This document shows positions 12,810 to 25,606 of a stretch of DNA of 56,709 bases, piece by piece (position 1 is the stretch's first letter; each line of letters begins with the position of its first letter). The notes below the pieces were generated by a model. It saw nothing but the letters and a program-made list of their open reading frames with translations, had not been told where the DNA came from and did no database searches. The translations under genes were made by a program, and so were the position numbers. The stretch comes from Plantago elongata. Its lineage: Eukaryota; Streptophyta; Magnoliopsida; Lamiales; Plantaginaceae. The stretch is taken from positions 1 to 56,709 of the forward strand of contig JAYMSP010000344.1 of NCBI GenBank assembly GCA_036897095.1, in the 5' to 3' direction.

Positions 12810-15800
12810 CTTCCAATTTGAGAACGGTCAGAGATTTGTGGAAGGAAGACAACAACATGATTGTCAACATCGATCAGTGTATGCATGGTGGGTCTGGCAA
12901 ACTAGAGTGAATCCAAATTCCCGAATATTCAAAAGGAAATCAGAAAGGTTAATGGCGAATTGAAACATCTCAGAAGACAACTTTTCACTGTTGTTGTTAA
13001 AGAGAAGGAGAATCAATTAAAATCCGATCTGGAGCACTTGCTGGATAGTGAGGAGTATATTTAGAAACAAAGGGCCAAGAAACAATAGTTAGTGGAAGGA
13101 GATCGAAATACCAAATTCTTCAACTCTCAGGCCTCGAAACGACACAGTAAAAACCTCATCGATGGGTTAAGAGATAGTACTGGAAATTTGCGGGTATCTA
13201 TGCAGGAAATGGGTAACATTGTTGTGGATTATTTCAACTCAATCTTTACGAGTCAACAACCCTTGGATGTGGATATAGCTATTGTGGTGGATACAATGAG
13301 TTCGAAAGTGGACCAACCATTCAATCGGGATCTTGCTCGTTCTTTCACTCCTAATGAGGTAAAATATGCTCTCTTTTTTATATGTACCCTACTAAATCTC
13401 CTTGTCTAGATGGCTGTCTGCCTTATTTTATCAGAAATTATTGTCTGTTGTTGGTAAAAATGTTGTAGACAGTGTTCTAGCCTTTATGAATAATTATTCC
13501 CTAAACATTATACTTCATTACCCATATTATTCTTATCCCTAAGTGTCAAAAGTCTGATTTAATCACCCAATTCAGACACATTAGCTTGAGTAATGTCATC
13601 TTTAAACTTGCTACCAATAGATTGAAACCTCACATGAATGAAATCATTATTGAAACTCAATCTGCCTTTATACCTACTCGCTTGAATACTGACAATGTTT
13701 TAGTTTCTTATGACTCAAATGTAAAACAAAAGGCAACGATACTTTTATGGCTTTGAAGATTGACATGAGTAAAACGTGTGTGATAGGGTGGAGTGATCTT
13801 TTTCTGGAATGTGTGTTAGTAAAGTTAGGCTTTGAGCATCGTTTTATCCAACTCATAATGATCTATGTGAAAATCGTGTCTTATTTTGTCCATATTAATG
13901 GTGAATTTTGGTCCCATTAAACTTGAGAGGGAAATTAGACAAGGAGATCATCCTCTTTCTACTTAGCTTTTTCTTATTTGTACTGAAACTTTTAGTTCTC
14001 TTCTTGTTGATCATGAGAGAAGGGGGTTGGTGAATTGTGTGGTTGTTATTCCTAATGATCCTAGTGTTTACCATTTATTGTTTGCGGATGATACACTCAT
14101 TTTTTGTGAAGCATCTAGGGTAGACACTGAATCTATTGATCGTATACTTCATCTCTATAGCTTAGCCTATGGTCAATTTATTAATTTGGAGAAATCTACG
14201 ACGGTTTCTAGTCGTAACACTAGTAGTGATAAGAGTGAAGAAATCAAGTGTTGCCTCACGATTCGTGTTGTGGAGAAGCATGAGAAGTACCTAGGCCTTC
14301 CTACGGATTTGGGGAGATCTAAGCGTGAGGTTTTGGTTGGATTCGGGAGCGTTTGTGGAATAAAATTCAGGGGTCTGAGAAAAAATTATTATCTAAGGCG
14401 GGGAAAGAAGTTATTATTAGATTGGTTCTTCAATCCATTCCTACATATGTTATGAGTTGTTTTAAACTTTCCAAATGTTTACTTCATGAATTAGAGTCTA
14501 TCATTTCTAGGTTTTGGTGAGGAAATGGTCAAGATAAGAAGATACTTTAGGTAAATTGGGATGATCTTTGTAATAGTAAGAGAGATGGGGGGTTGTGATT
14601 CTATGATTTGAGTTCTTTCAATTTGGCCATGATAGGTAAATAAATTTGGCGCATTATTCAAAATTCGGATTCTTTGCTTAGTAGGGTATTGAAGGTCAAA
14701 TATTTTCCTTGTTGTGATATCTTGGATGTTGTTCCTAACCAAAAATCTTCCTATACTTAGAGGAGTCTATACTCAGCTTTGGACCTTGTTAAACATGAAA
14801 TTATTAAATTAAAAAAACATGAAATTATTTGGAGGATTGGGGATGATAGTAAGGTTAGTGTTTGGAATGACAATTGGATTTCGCGGGAGTCAGGACGGAA
14901 ACCTTTCACTTCCGATCTTTATGAGCTTGGGGACGTTGTTGTGCCTAGTTTTATGGATGCGCAAACTGGAAATTGGGATGTTAACTGTCTTCAGTCCCTC
15001 TTCTGGCAGGATGACATCGATTCTATCCTCACTATCCCGGCCGGTCGGCTGTAATGGTTATGTGGATACAAAGAGGTGGTTCGATCATTATTCAGTTAGA
15101 TTTGCATATCATATTGCCAACATATGAAGAAGTCGAAACAAGCTGTTGCTTCTTCTAGTTATAGTGGGCACAATATGAACTGGAACTTCGTGCGGAAGAC
15201 GGATGTACCTAATATATTGGAGGTGTTTCTATGGAGACTTCTTAAAGGGGGATTACCAGTTGTTAATGTAATGAGGCGCAAGATTTATGTGGATAGTCTT
15301 TGTATGCATTGCAAAGAGTCTAACGAAACTATTACTCGTGTTGTGTGGGCGTTATCTGAACACCCTTATGTGGTTTATGACTCTCATGTAACTGACATAT
15401 GGGATTGGATATGCAATCTGAAACAGGTGCTGACATCTGAACAATTTATGTGCTTTTTTACTTGTTGCTGCACGTTGTGGCTTAACCGTAACAGAGTCGT
15501 TCATGAGAAAGATTGTCCGGAACCTTTGGATCTTGTTGTGGATGCAAAAAATTATATTGCTCGGGATAAGGAAGCAAAGGAGCGGATGGCTACTCATTAC
15601 CCTTGGGTTTGGGGAGTAGAGTGGATTCCTCCAATCCACCCTGCTGTTAAAGTCAATATAGACGCATCTTTCTCCTGCAACAACTTGATGGCTGGAACCA
15701 CTTGGGTGAAATGTTGGCTTGTCTTCATAATGTTGGATCAGCCACTACTGCGAAAACTATTACCATGGTTGTGGGAATTGAATTAGCCTTGGAAAATAAC

Positions 15801-16065
15801 TGGCAGCATGTCATTATGGAAGGCGATTGTCTATCTGTTATCCAGGACATCAATTCGCATTCACCTAGTATTTCTAAGGCTGCTCACTTCATATATTTCA
15901 TTAAAGGTAAAGTAGATTTGCTGAGTAGTATTTACTTTCAGCATGTTAGTCGTAGTTTAAATTTTGTCTAGCCAAAGACATAGGTGTAGATAGTGATGGT
16001 TGTGTACCTTTCTGATTAGGCTCTTTGCTGTTATGAATGGAAGCACTTTGAACTCAAGAAAGGAA
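12810..16065 (+). pseudogene. Decayed 5'-truncated L1-type LINE (reverse transcriptase, zf-RVT, RNase H)
   Basis: The order is that of a plant L1 ORF2: a pre-RT segment (VEGDRNTKFFNSQASKRHSK near 13095), the RT catalytic motif LLFADDTLIF near 14080, the post-RT region (about 14450-15050), a zf-RVT-like block with FLWRLLKGGLPV and CMHCKES (15200-15350), and an RNase H start VKVNIDASF near 15645. The endonuclease domain is missing. Many stops and frameshifts interrupt the frame. The 3' end after 15971 runs into an A-rich stretch near 16061. The element is inactive. Confidence 0.9.
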
Positions 16066-18250
16066 AAAAAAACTCTTTAAAACTCTCAAGTCATAATTCC
16101 ATCAACTATATCATACTCACCTTTTCATTTTCTTTTCTCATTTCTTTTAAAACTTCTTATTTATTTTTAATTATTTAATGAATTAAAATAATATAAAATT
16201 AAAATTAAAATTACAATATTCAAGAATAAACAATACAATACTTATTAAAAATATTATAATATTTGAGATAAAAGATTACATCACATAAATTTATAACATG
16301 GGAGTTCGTTTATATTTATAATTTGTAACCTTTTTATTTTCTTGAAGTGCATTTATTTTATGTAGTTTTTTTAGTGAATTTGAATATATTAAAACTATAT
16401 ATAGTTTATCAAATAAAATGTGAAATAGAATGAAAATAAAAAAGTAGTAAATAAAATAAAGTAATAAAATAAATAAACGAGACCGAGAAAGAAAAGATAA
16501 ACGAAACGACAAAAAGTAAAGATAATAAAAGAGGACATGGGAAGTTTATTGTCAATCAAACCCGCATGTAATTTTCAAATGGCTCCATCAAACCATGGAT
16601 AGAGCAAGTAGGAAACGTTTGATGGAGTTTCAAACTCTCCATCAAACTACCGTTCGAGCCAACCTTAATATGTTTAGAATCAGAAACCAGAACATCTCTT
16701 GAATCATTTAGTGGTTGCTATACAAGCAAATAGCAGGTACAATAATTTAGGAGGTTTGAGTAGAACTGTGTTTACTGTATAAATGAACTAGTATGTTGTA
16801 AAGAGTAAAACGAGTATCGAGAGAAAAGAAAACTTTAATTAAGAGGGATTACAAGTATAGGATATAAACACACTTGACTAGCTTGATAATAATTTATGTC
16901 AAACCCTTTATTTGTAATAGTAATTTTAAGAAATCTCATAAAAAATATTCTTTAAATATTTAGTGACACTATAAACATTATTAATATTTACTATAGCACA
17001 TGTCATACCACTATTACTTACAGTGGCACTAAACGATGAAATGACATATTCTCATTGCTTGGAGGTACAATCGTCTCATTACAATGGGAGTAGACTTTTC
17101 GAGCGAGACACATTTTATGAGCAAAGATGATGTGGGGAAGGATTTTCCTCAATACCATTGCTTACCATTTATAAGCAATAGTTTATACACCTTAAACCCT
17201 AATGAAACTTAGAGGGGCTGTGATACTTTGGAGCGGCCATTTCCCCATTCAAATTAAGTGTTTTATACGCAAAAAATTTAATTTCAACTGAAAAAGACCA
17301 ATTAAATTCTATTCCAATCACTCATAGAGTCTCAGAGATTCACTTTCGATTACATTTTATAGGATGCATATGTAATGGGAAAAAAGACATAAATGATCAT
17401 GTCAGTTGGAGGTTTACACATACAGTTCAACGTTTGTTCTCTTAAAATAAGAAGAATTGATCTATGTTATTGTAGTCCCCAAGTTTTAAAAAATTGACAG
17501 TATTAAGAATTATGAAACAATTTTGGCCTTGGTTGTTGATGTGTCATACCACTCGGCCAATCAAACTCAATTTTGACTGCCAACTAAGTATTAATGCTTT
17601 TTTTTAAACTTTAAATAACAAAATAAAAAGTAAAATACATATTTCAGAAAATAAAAATAAAATGTCAATAACACCCTGTCGCCCACTTCTCTTTCCCTTC
17701 TTCCTCCTGCTCCTCCTCCATTCTTTTCTTTCTTCTCTGGCAATTACGTCGTAGTGAGGGAGGTCTGATCGAAACTGCAATTAGTCTGAATTCAGCCCCA
17801 AATTCAGACCCGATTGGAGCTGTTTTCAGAAGTCAGAACCATGATCCTGAAACACTAGACACGTTTAAATTATATGCAAAATTATCCTCTGTTCACAACC
17901 ATAATCAGCTTCCTATGCAGAAGAGCAGAAGTGTATTATCTGTTAAACTGTTTCATATATTAACTGATAGGTTAATCAACTGTATAGCAGAGGCAGTACA
18001 TTGACCAATTAACGAAAACCAAAGCCTCTTGCATACATACACACAAGCACGCACTCAACAAAAGAATCATAGACTCTTAAACATATTAACCAAAACAAGA
18101 ACTACAAATGCATATGCACATAGTTATTATTATTGAAATAATTATTTTCCCCAACATCTTCTCATTCATCAATCCCTTACATATATATATAACTAGATAT
18201 AATAAGAAATTCTAATTTAATAATAATTCTAAGTACTAATATAAATGTGT
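16066..18250. other. AT-rich intergenic spacer
   Basis: No gene is supported. Near 17214-17330 there is GGGGCTGTGATACTTTGG followed by ATTCTATTCCAATCACTC, possibly a very worn relative of the GGGGCKGATTG MITE family. A pyrimidine-rich stretch (CTCCTCCTGCTCCTCC) lies near 17700-17740. Nothing else is recognisable. Confidence 0.55.
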
Positions 18251-20634
18251 CCTAATCTAATTATACTTCTAACACTTACCTCAGTCGAAACGGAAGTTTG
18301 ATAAACGTTGAGAATGTACTGAAAATCGTCAAACAATATTTGTGAAAGTACTTTGGTAATAAATCGACTCATAGGTAAGAATCAATAGATTTCATCCATG
18401 ACGTTCTACGAATATTGTACGAGAGCAAACGAGGTAAAATGTATGACCGAATGATGGACGGTACTGATGGGCAGTTGGTTATGGGCAACGAGAACCCAAA
18501 TATTTTACTCTACTCCAGTGAGGTGCTCGAGTCTGCAAGATTCGGGTAGAATAAGTTACATTCAAAATAGGAGAGAATATAAGACACAAAGATAGAAAAA
18601 GAAGGATCAAATAAGTGATCACATATAGATAGTCCTGAGTAGGCAGATAGGGGTCAACATGGGAACACAATAGTCCAAGATACAACGGAGCAAGAGCTTC
18701 ATACAGCTAGCTCGAACGACTGGCGATGAAACAAAAAACTCTCGAACTCTAACTACAAAAGGAGCTTCGGACTAGAAAGCTGTGTGGGATGGGCCTGGTG
18801 GCGCGTCAGGTTGATCTGGGGATGAGAAGAACCCTTTTAATCAGGACGTGCGGCTTCGGAAGTTTAATTAGATCTCAGAATGGAGCGGAGACAGTTGCTC
18901 GAGGAAATCGATGACGCGTGGAGAAAACGCAGCATTAGACTGCAGGAGAAGAAACAACTCAATTGCATTAGAAGAAGAGAAAGCCACTACGTAATCAAGA
19001 GAAGAAGACCTGGCCGGAGGACTGTCCGTCGGATAAGTGGGTGATCGACAATCGGGAGCAATTGCAGAGGCGATCAATGAAGATCGAACAGGCTGGGCGA
19101 TAGCTGGACAGAGACGACGATTGCGGACAATTGCAGGAGGATAGAAGAAAGTTCGACAAATTGAAGAAAACTGTTCGAACACGAAAGGGGATCGACAACG
19201 TGGATTGTTCGATCAGAGGAGAAGTTCGACAGATTAAAGAAAAATGTTCGAACACGAGAGGAGATCAATAGCAGTGGACTGTTCGATCAGAGTAGAACTC
19301 GAAAGATGTATACGAATGTGAGTTTCTGTATATACTGTGAATATATCGAACGTGAGGTTCTGTATATGGGAGTTCTGCAGTGGAAGATAAAAGGGAGAAA
19401 GGATACAAAAGAAAAATAGGCATGGACAATCACATTGATTACGATATCATATGAGATCGGATCATAATTTTCTGTAATATGTTGCTTAACTGAAAACACA
19501 GTTTGACCTATTAAACCTGATTTGATTCCAATCTCCACCGTCCAGATTGTAGTTCCACGAGTTATTTTGCTGCTGTTAAAATTTTGTGACGACCTAACAG
19601 CTGAATCTCCAGGAAACTCCGTTTACCTTGGACTGCGATGTGCTGTCAATCTATACGAAAATTGTATTTTCTTCACAAAATTCATTGAAGGAAAGAGGAG
19701 AGACCAATACTCACTGGAGACTTATATTAAGCTAAGGTGAACAAACTATATATCAATGGGCATGTGACTATTAAGTCTATATATCAAATTATCAATGACC
19801 TGTGATTGCATTATTAAGAAAACAACTCAAGTTAAGATTCAGTGAAGGTAAGTGCACTGATTTAATCTGGCATGGTGTTATCATGTTTACGTGGACAAAA
19901 CGACTGAATTAACTAAACAAGGGAGTATTTATAGATCAGAGAAAATGAAGATTATCTGACATGGAAATAAGCACTGTGAGAAAAACTAGGGAATGTGCTT
20001 TGCCCCAGCTACTACTACTACCTTCTGGTTTGAAAGGGCATGTAGCTCCAATAGTAGAAATTGACCGATACTCTTCTTCCGGTATAATTTAATTGAACAT
20101 TTTACAATTGCCGTTTAAGATTAGTTCATAGTCTCAAAGTTGAATACGGTTGACCCAAAAAATTAAAATGAGATATATGGGATGGGATGGAGAAAGTACT
20201 AATAATATGCCTTATTCTCATGTGTATCCTCCTCCCGCATCCTCGCTCATCAACACCTCTTTTGTCCATTCCTGAAGTATAAACTGATACATATATATTG
20301 GTGAATTGACAGTTATAAATCAAAACAATTACTTGTAACTGAAAAGATTAGATTCATAGCTAGAGTAAAGAGAGAGATCAGAGTTTCTCCGCTCCCATTA
20401 ATGGTTTAGGAGAATTAGTCTGATTCTTGTGTGTCTCATGCAGTAGGAATCATGATTCCAAAGCATGTAATGGTGTTCTATTGTGTTCATTGATGTCCTC
20501 GAGAAACTTAAGGTTCTTCGTTCTTCAAGTTGGAAATTTCTGCTTTTGTACTTAAACTTTGATTCTTGACATAGAAAATAAAGAAACAGAAGAAGAAACT
20601 AAGTTCTTACATTTTCCGGCACTCAGGTTTGTCG
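18251..20634. other. Non-coding region, possible retroelement debris plus NLR1 3' flank
   Basis: From 18.4 to 19.3 kb the composition is more GC-balanced than the surroundings and contains a tandem repeat (see 19151). The short open frames resemble no family I know. From about 20.4 to 20.63 kb lies the probable spliced 3' UTR of NLR1, with a donor-like site (minus strand AAAAT|GTAAGA) at about 20610. Confidence 0.45.
19151..19297. repeat. Two-copy ~73-bp tandem repeat
   Basis: Units start at 19151 and 19224 with GTTCGACA(A/G)ATT. Both contain TGTTCGAACACGA and end GTTCGATCAGAG. GTTCGA recurs within each unit. The units differ at several sites, so the duplication is not recent. Function unknown. 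Confidence 0.8.
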
Positions 20635-23600
20635 TTAATCACCTACATGGAATCGGAAAAGTTTAAAATTCAAATTTGGAGAAAGATTTAGAAAAAAAAG
20701 ATAGGAAAATGAGAAAAGAGCTTACTGTCAGACTCCCGCGTTAATTCAGTACACTCCTCCATCAATTCGTCCTTTGTCCATTTCGGGTCCAAGATGCCAA
20801 CCTGGAGGTGATTTACATATTTAAGTTGTTCTTGTTCTATTACAATTGCAGATAAACACGCCCCTTTCGAACACATGTTCAACTCAATACTCTGGAGCGT
20901 TGTAATGTACCCCAAGTCACTGGGAATCTCCAGTAGTTCAAAGCAGCCCGACAACAACAATTGCTCAAGCATGGGGAAATGACTACTCTCAGTGCGCCAT
21001 TGCTTTAGATCCAAACAATTAATCTTCAAGACCCTCAGCTCCTTGAACTGATCATCTTTAGTCTTCCATTCCTCTCCCACAAAAGCGTTGTACTCCAATT
21101 TGAGCACCTTAAGGTTCGGCAATTCTCCTACTATTGACATCTCCTCCCATCCAAATTTACTCTCACTCAAACAGAGCTTCTTTATGGTGGAGGGAAATCT
21201 ATCTTTTGACAGTTTTATTCCACATTTGAAATAACGCTCATATTCTATTCTCAATGACTGGAGTTCAGCAAGGCTACTAAGATCAGGAAATATTTCACCA
21301 TCACAAATGCATTTAAGTGTTCGGAGATGTGGTGACTTTCTCAATATCTCCTGATCATGCTTACTTCCAATCACAACACGTGACATAGATCTTAGATTTG
21401 TTGTTTCTGAGATATTACTATTGAAATTATCTTCAAACTTACCCTTGTGTCTTACAAACAGGTGTCTCAACTTGGTCATTCTCATAATCACCGAAGGTAT
21501 GACAACTTCGTTAAAGCCAGCTCTTACACAAATAACTTCAAGGTTCACAAGATTGTCCACCATTGTTGCTGGGATATGAATACCACTAAAACCCAAGTAC
21601 CTCAATTGCCATGGTAGATCAAATATTAGGGGCTCAAATCTTTCTTTTTGAAATAAATCCACGGCCTTCAGGAGTGCCATAGTCCGAAAACCGGATGATT
21701 GCTTTGAATGACCTCTAAAGGACCGGAAATGGTGGCCGAATGGTCTCCAATGGTTATTTGATGAAGATGGAAGACACAAATGCTGATGTTTATTGTATGT
21801 AGATAATAGACTGCAACAACAAGAATAACTACAATTATGAATGCCTTTAGCTTGAAAGTATCAATTAACAACTCGAATTAATTAATAAATATTATTCCAG
21901 TGACAATTAACAGGAGGAAGGAAGTGTTAAGAAGAACATATCTTAATACTGTAATTAGCTTACTTGGTAGAGTTGAAGTTTTCTTCATCGGCTTTTTTAA
22001 TGCAAATATCATGCAGTAGATCGTGAACTCTACATGTTTTCATCCCTCCAATATATCTTCTTGTTGCAGTCATCACCAAGCTTCTATTGATTAGATTTGA
22101 AAGATACATTTCAGCAATTTCCTCCGGACTCTTGTTTCCATCTTTTTGTATATATCCTTGGGATATCCAAAACCTTGCTAGTTCTTTAGTCGAGATTTCA
22201 GTATCTTTTGAATACGTAGCAATACAGAGAAAGCATGGTTTCATATGATGAGGCAGGTGTTGATAACTGAGCTCCATTATCTTTTTGTAGTCACTCTGGT
22301 CATCCAATAGGATATCCTCCAATTCCTTTTCCACTCTTTCCCATTCACTTTCTTTCTTCTCTAAGTTAAGAAGAACTCCTCCGATGCTAACTACGGCCAA
22401 CGGTATGCCCGAGCATCTAGCTGAAATTCTCTTTCCAACAATAACCAAATGTGAAGGGAGTGTATCTTCGGCGAATACCTTTTCTTTCAGTAGCTTCCAA
22501 CACTGATCTCCTGAAAGAAATGGAAGCCTATAAATAAAACTATCACTCAGAGAAACATCCTCATTTCGTGTAGTTATTATTATCCTACTTCCCTTTCTGT
22601 TTTTGGGAAAGTATATTTGGAGCTTATCCAACACGGCATAATGCCAAACATCATCTAGAACAATAATGTATCTCCTTGTAGACAAAATTTTGTGGATTAG
22701 GACACCCAAGTCCGCAACATCTTTTTCCGACAGTTCGCTCTCATCTCCCCCACCATTCAGACTCATCAATATTTCGATCAATAAATTTTTCACACTGTAG
22801 TTTTGTGAGACAACACAGAAGGCATGTCGATCGAAAAAGCGCAAGCAACCCTTGTACAAATGCTTAGCTGTAGTTGTTTTCCCAATACCAGGCATCCCGC
22901 AAATGTAAATTACTTGACGGGAGGTATCTGTTGTTCTAATAAGATCATTCAAGATCTTTTGTGTGATGTCATGATTGAAATCAATGAATTGATTTTCATG
23001 TATGGTTGCAGTATTTCCCGTAGTTGGAAATGATACGTTTCCATCATAAACCTTGATGCCCTTATCCGCAAGCTTAATCTGCTGGATGATAGGTTGGAGT
23101 CTGAGATTTACATACCAAATATGAATATTTCCTGCAACAAGAGAGTTAATGAGATACTCGGCTTCATATGCCAGGTCTCTAATCTGGATGAGACCACCTC
23201 TCTCTTCATTGTTTCCTGTTACATTGATAAAGCTTTGTGACAACTCCCCATAGAGTGTTTCGATCTGTTCCTTTACTGCATTATCAAGAGTAAACCTTCC
23301 AAATTGGCCATGCATGAGAATACTCTGAATATCTTCAACTAGAGTGTGAACAACGAAGGATGAACCAACACTGCTAGACCTCACAATTGCATACACAGGA
23401 AGCGTAGAGAAATTGTTGCAGTATTCTTTAATCATGGCATTCAAGAGCTTAGCCATTTCAAGTAGAGCATTTGTTTCAACATGAAACCTGCTGACCTTCA
23501 TTGGCTTAAACGGAAAGACACACGAAAGAAGAAGGCTACCTGTTTTGTTGGCCAACATTTCAAACTCTGCCAAGAGATTGTTGAGTTGCTCGTGAAGCTC

Positions 23601-24557
23601 ATGATGAGTACCGTGTTGGAATGGTAAATCCCCGAGTACTACAAGAAGAAAAGAAAGTTCCTTTTGAAGTAGAGAAAACTTATATGCCCCAGCTGAGTCG
23701 GTGTTGATCTCACATAACAATATCTGGAGAAGGAAATTCATGAAACTTGCAAGAATTTCATTTTTCTTTAGCTGCTTGTCAACATTGTTAGGCAGTAGTT
23801 CCATCTTTGGGAATTTAAAGAACTTTTGCACTAGTGAAATGAAATTGTTCACGAGCATGTCTGAGAACTCTCTTCTGGTTTTTGTAATTTCATCAACATA
23901 GCATGGATATTTTGAGATTAATTCTTTCCAGATGATGTATGATTCAGCAATGCAACGAAGACGCATGAATGCGAGATTTTCTGAATCGGACGAGAACTGC
24001 AGTGCATAACTAACAACAACAAAATAGCTGTGATGATTCATGAAAATCAGTGGTTCGTCATTTGATGTTGTTGTTTCATATTCTGTTTGATCTTTAATTG
24101 TCAGTTTCTTTACAAATTCTTCAGACACTTCATCATCACCTGTACCATTAAGTAACTATACAAAATTAAATAAAAAAAGAATAGATATATAGAGACATTG
24201 ATGCACTATATATAGTAATACCTGAGAATTGAAGATCAAATAGAATACGAAAAACTGACATATGGAGGAAACCTTCAATTGTTATTAACCCAAACTTATA
24301 TATGGAGAAAAAGATCATCGAAATTAAAGAAAATATCAAAAAACGTATTGACGAAAGCAATAAAATGTAAATATCACCATACAATATACGGAGTATGCAT
24401 ATAAGTTATTTACGAAGGATGTGAAAGTGGGCATGAGAGGAGGCACATTACCTCTTGTCGTCTCCACCTCTGTTTGATCTATTACTGATAACTTGTCAAT
24501 AAATCCTTCACAGCCTCCAACTTTGAAATATTCATCCATGCATATCCAGAGGTTCAT
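20635..24557 (-). CDS. R1-like CC-NBS-LRR disease resistance protein (NLR1)
   Basis: NLRs of this class are intracellular immune receptors that switch on by ADP/ATP exchange. Four exons join in phase: 24452-24557, 21964-24139, 20726-21810 and 20635-20642, giving about 1124 aa from the chosen ATG. A ~400-aa N-terminal extension precedes the NB-ARC, as in R1/Prf-type receptors. The P-loop is GMPGIGKTT (about aa 450-458), kinase-2 IIVLDDVWH (about 527-535), RNBS-B GSRIIITTR, GIPLAVVSIGG (about 613), RNBS-D KPCFLC and the MHD site VHDLLHD (about 740-746). The last 370 aa form LRRs with FRTMALLKAV and LRYLGFSGIHIP. All motifs are intact, so it looks functional. The frame stays open upstream of the ATG (VTATHDDL), so an earlier exon may exist. 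Confidence 0.9.
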
Positions 24558-25606
24558 CAAGTCATCGTGTGTTGCTGTTACATTTGGTAAACATTATATA
24601 TTATTATACTAGTTGAAGTGCACCACGTTTAATGCGATGTCAAATGACTCGAATGCGATGTGTGATGAACACTTTAAATTACTTGTTGCATAAAAATATT
24701 GTTTGCATCTGCATTACTGCATATATGTGTTTATGGAATCTTAGCCAAATGAATGATTATCAATCTCACCATCTTGCTTAAACTAATCTACTAGCTATAA
24801 AAATCAGACAAGGGCTGACCCAGACCTTCTAAGTTCAACAAATAAATATTTCCTCATGAGTTTAAGATAGATAGAGAACTTACAGAATACAGACATCAAA
24901 CAAAAAGATTTTGTGCACAATAAACAGACATCTATATAGTTAAACATCATGTACATGTTGAAAAACATGAAAGTAGAGGGAGAACCTCTGCATAAACTTG
25001 GATACAAAAAAATACTATTATCCTAATGGGAGCATATGCGGAAAGGGATTATGAAGAGCTGGGTGTGTTGATTGATTTCAGACTAAAGGAAAATATTGAA
25101 TGAGTTTTGCTTTGTCATGAACTAATTGTATGCGAAAATATGTTGATAGAATCAAATATGCATACTAACTCACAATTTGCCGCGAAGAGACAGAAACCAT
25201 AAACACCTTAGACGAATATTGAGAGAATTATTCTGCAAATATCTATTTCATTACTTGCCTTTCAGGCTTTCATAATGTAAAATGCATACATAAGTAAAGC
25301 CTGTTTTCTGACATGGCCTAAGACTGCAAGTTTGCAACGACATTCTGTAATAAGGCGAAATAACAAACGTAAACCCAAGCTATGACACTGATGATCAGAT
25401 CAAAAGTAATGACGTTGTGCTGATTATTTGTGAGCAATTGTACTATCTAGTAAGTAAAGTTTCATGTTATATAATTTAAATGAATATTTATGATTAACTT
25501 GTAAGACTTGTGTTGGCTGTCTATAAAGAGCAAAATTTTCTCTGCAAGAAGATTGTTAAATTCAGAAAAGGACATTTCAGATAATAAAAGGAAGAAATGT
25601 TGTGAA
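24558..25606. other. Spacer between the two tandem NLR genes
   Basis: It holds the presumed promoter or leader of NLR1 and the 3' flank of NLR2, both on the minus strand. A terminal NLR2 exon after the donor at 25642-25647 may lie near 25500-25560, where a TTCTTGCAG acceptor is seen on the minus strand. No independent gene is supported. Confidence 0.5.

Noticed and set aside
18868..19268. Overlapping minus-strand open frames with CRTFF/CRTSP repeats
   Set aside because: They arise from the tandem DNA repeat and resemble no protein family.
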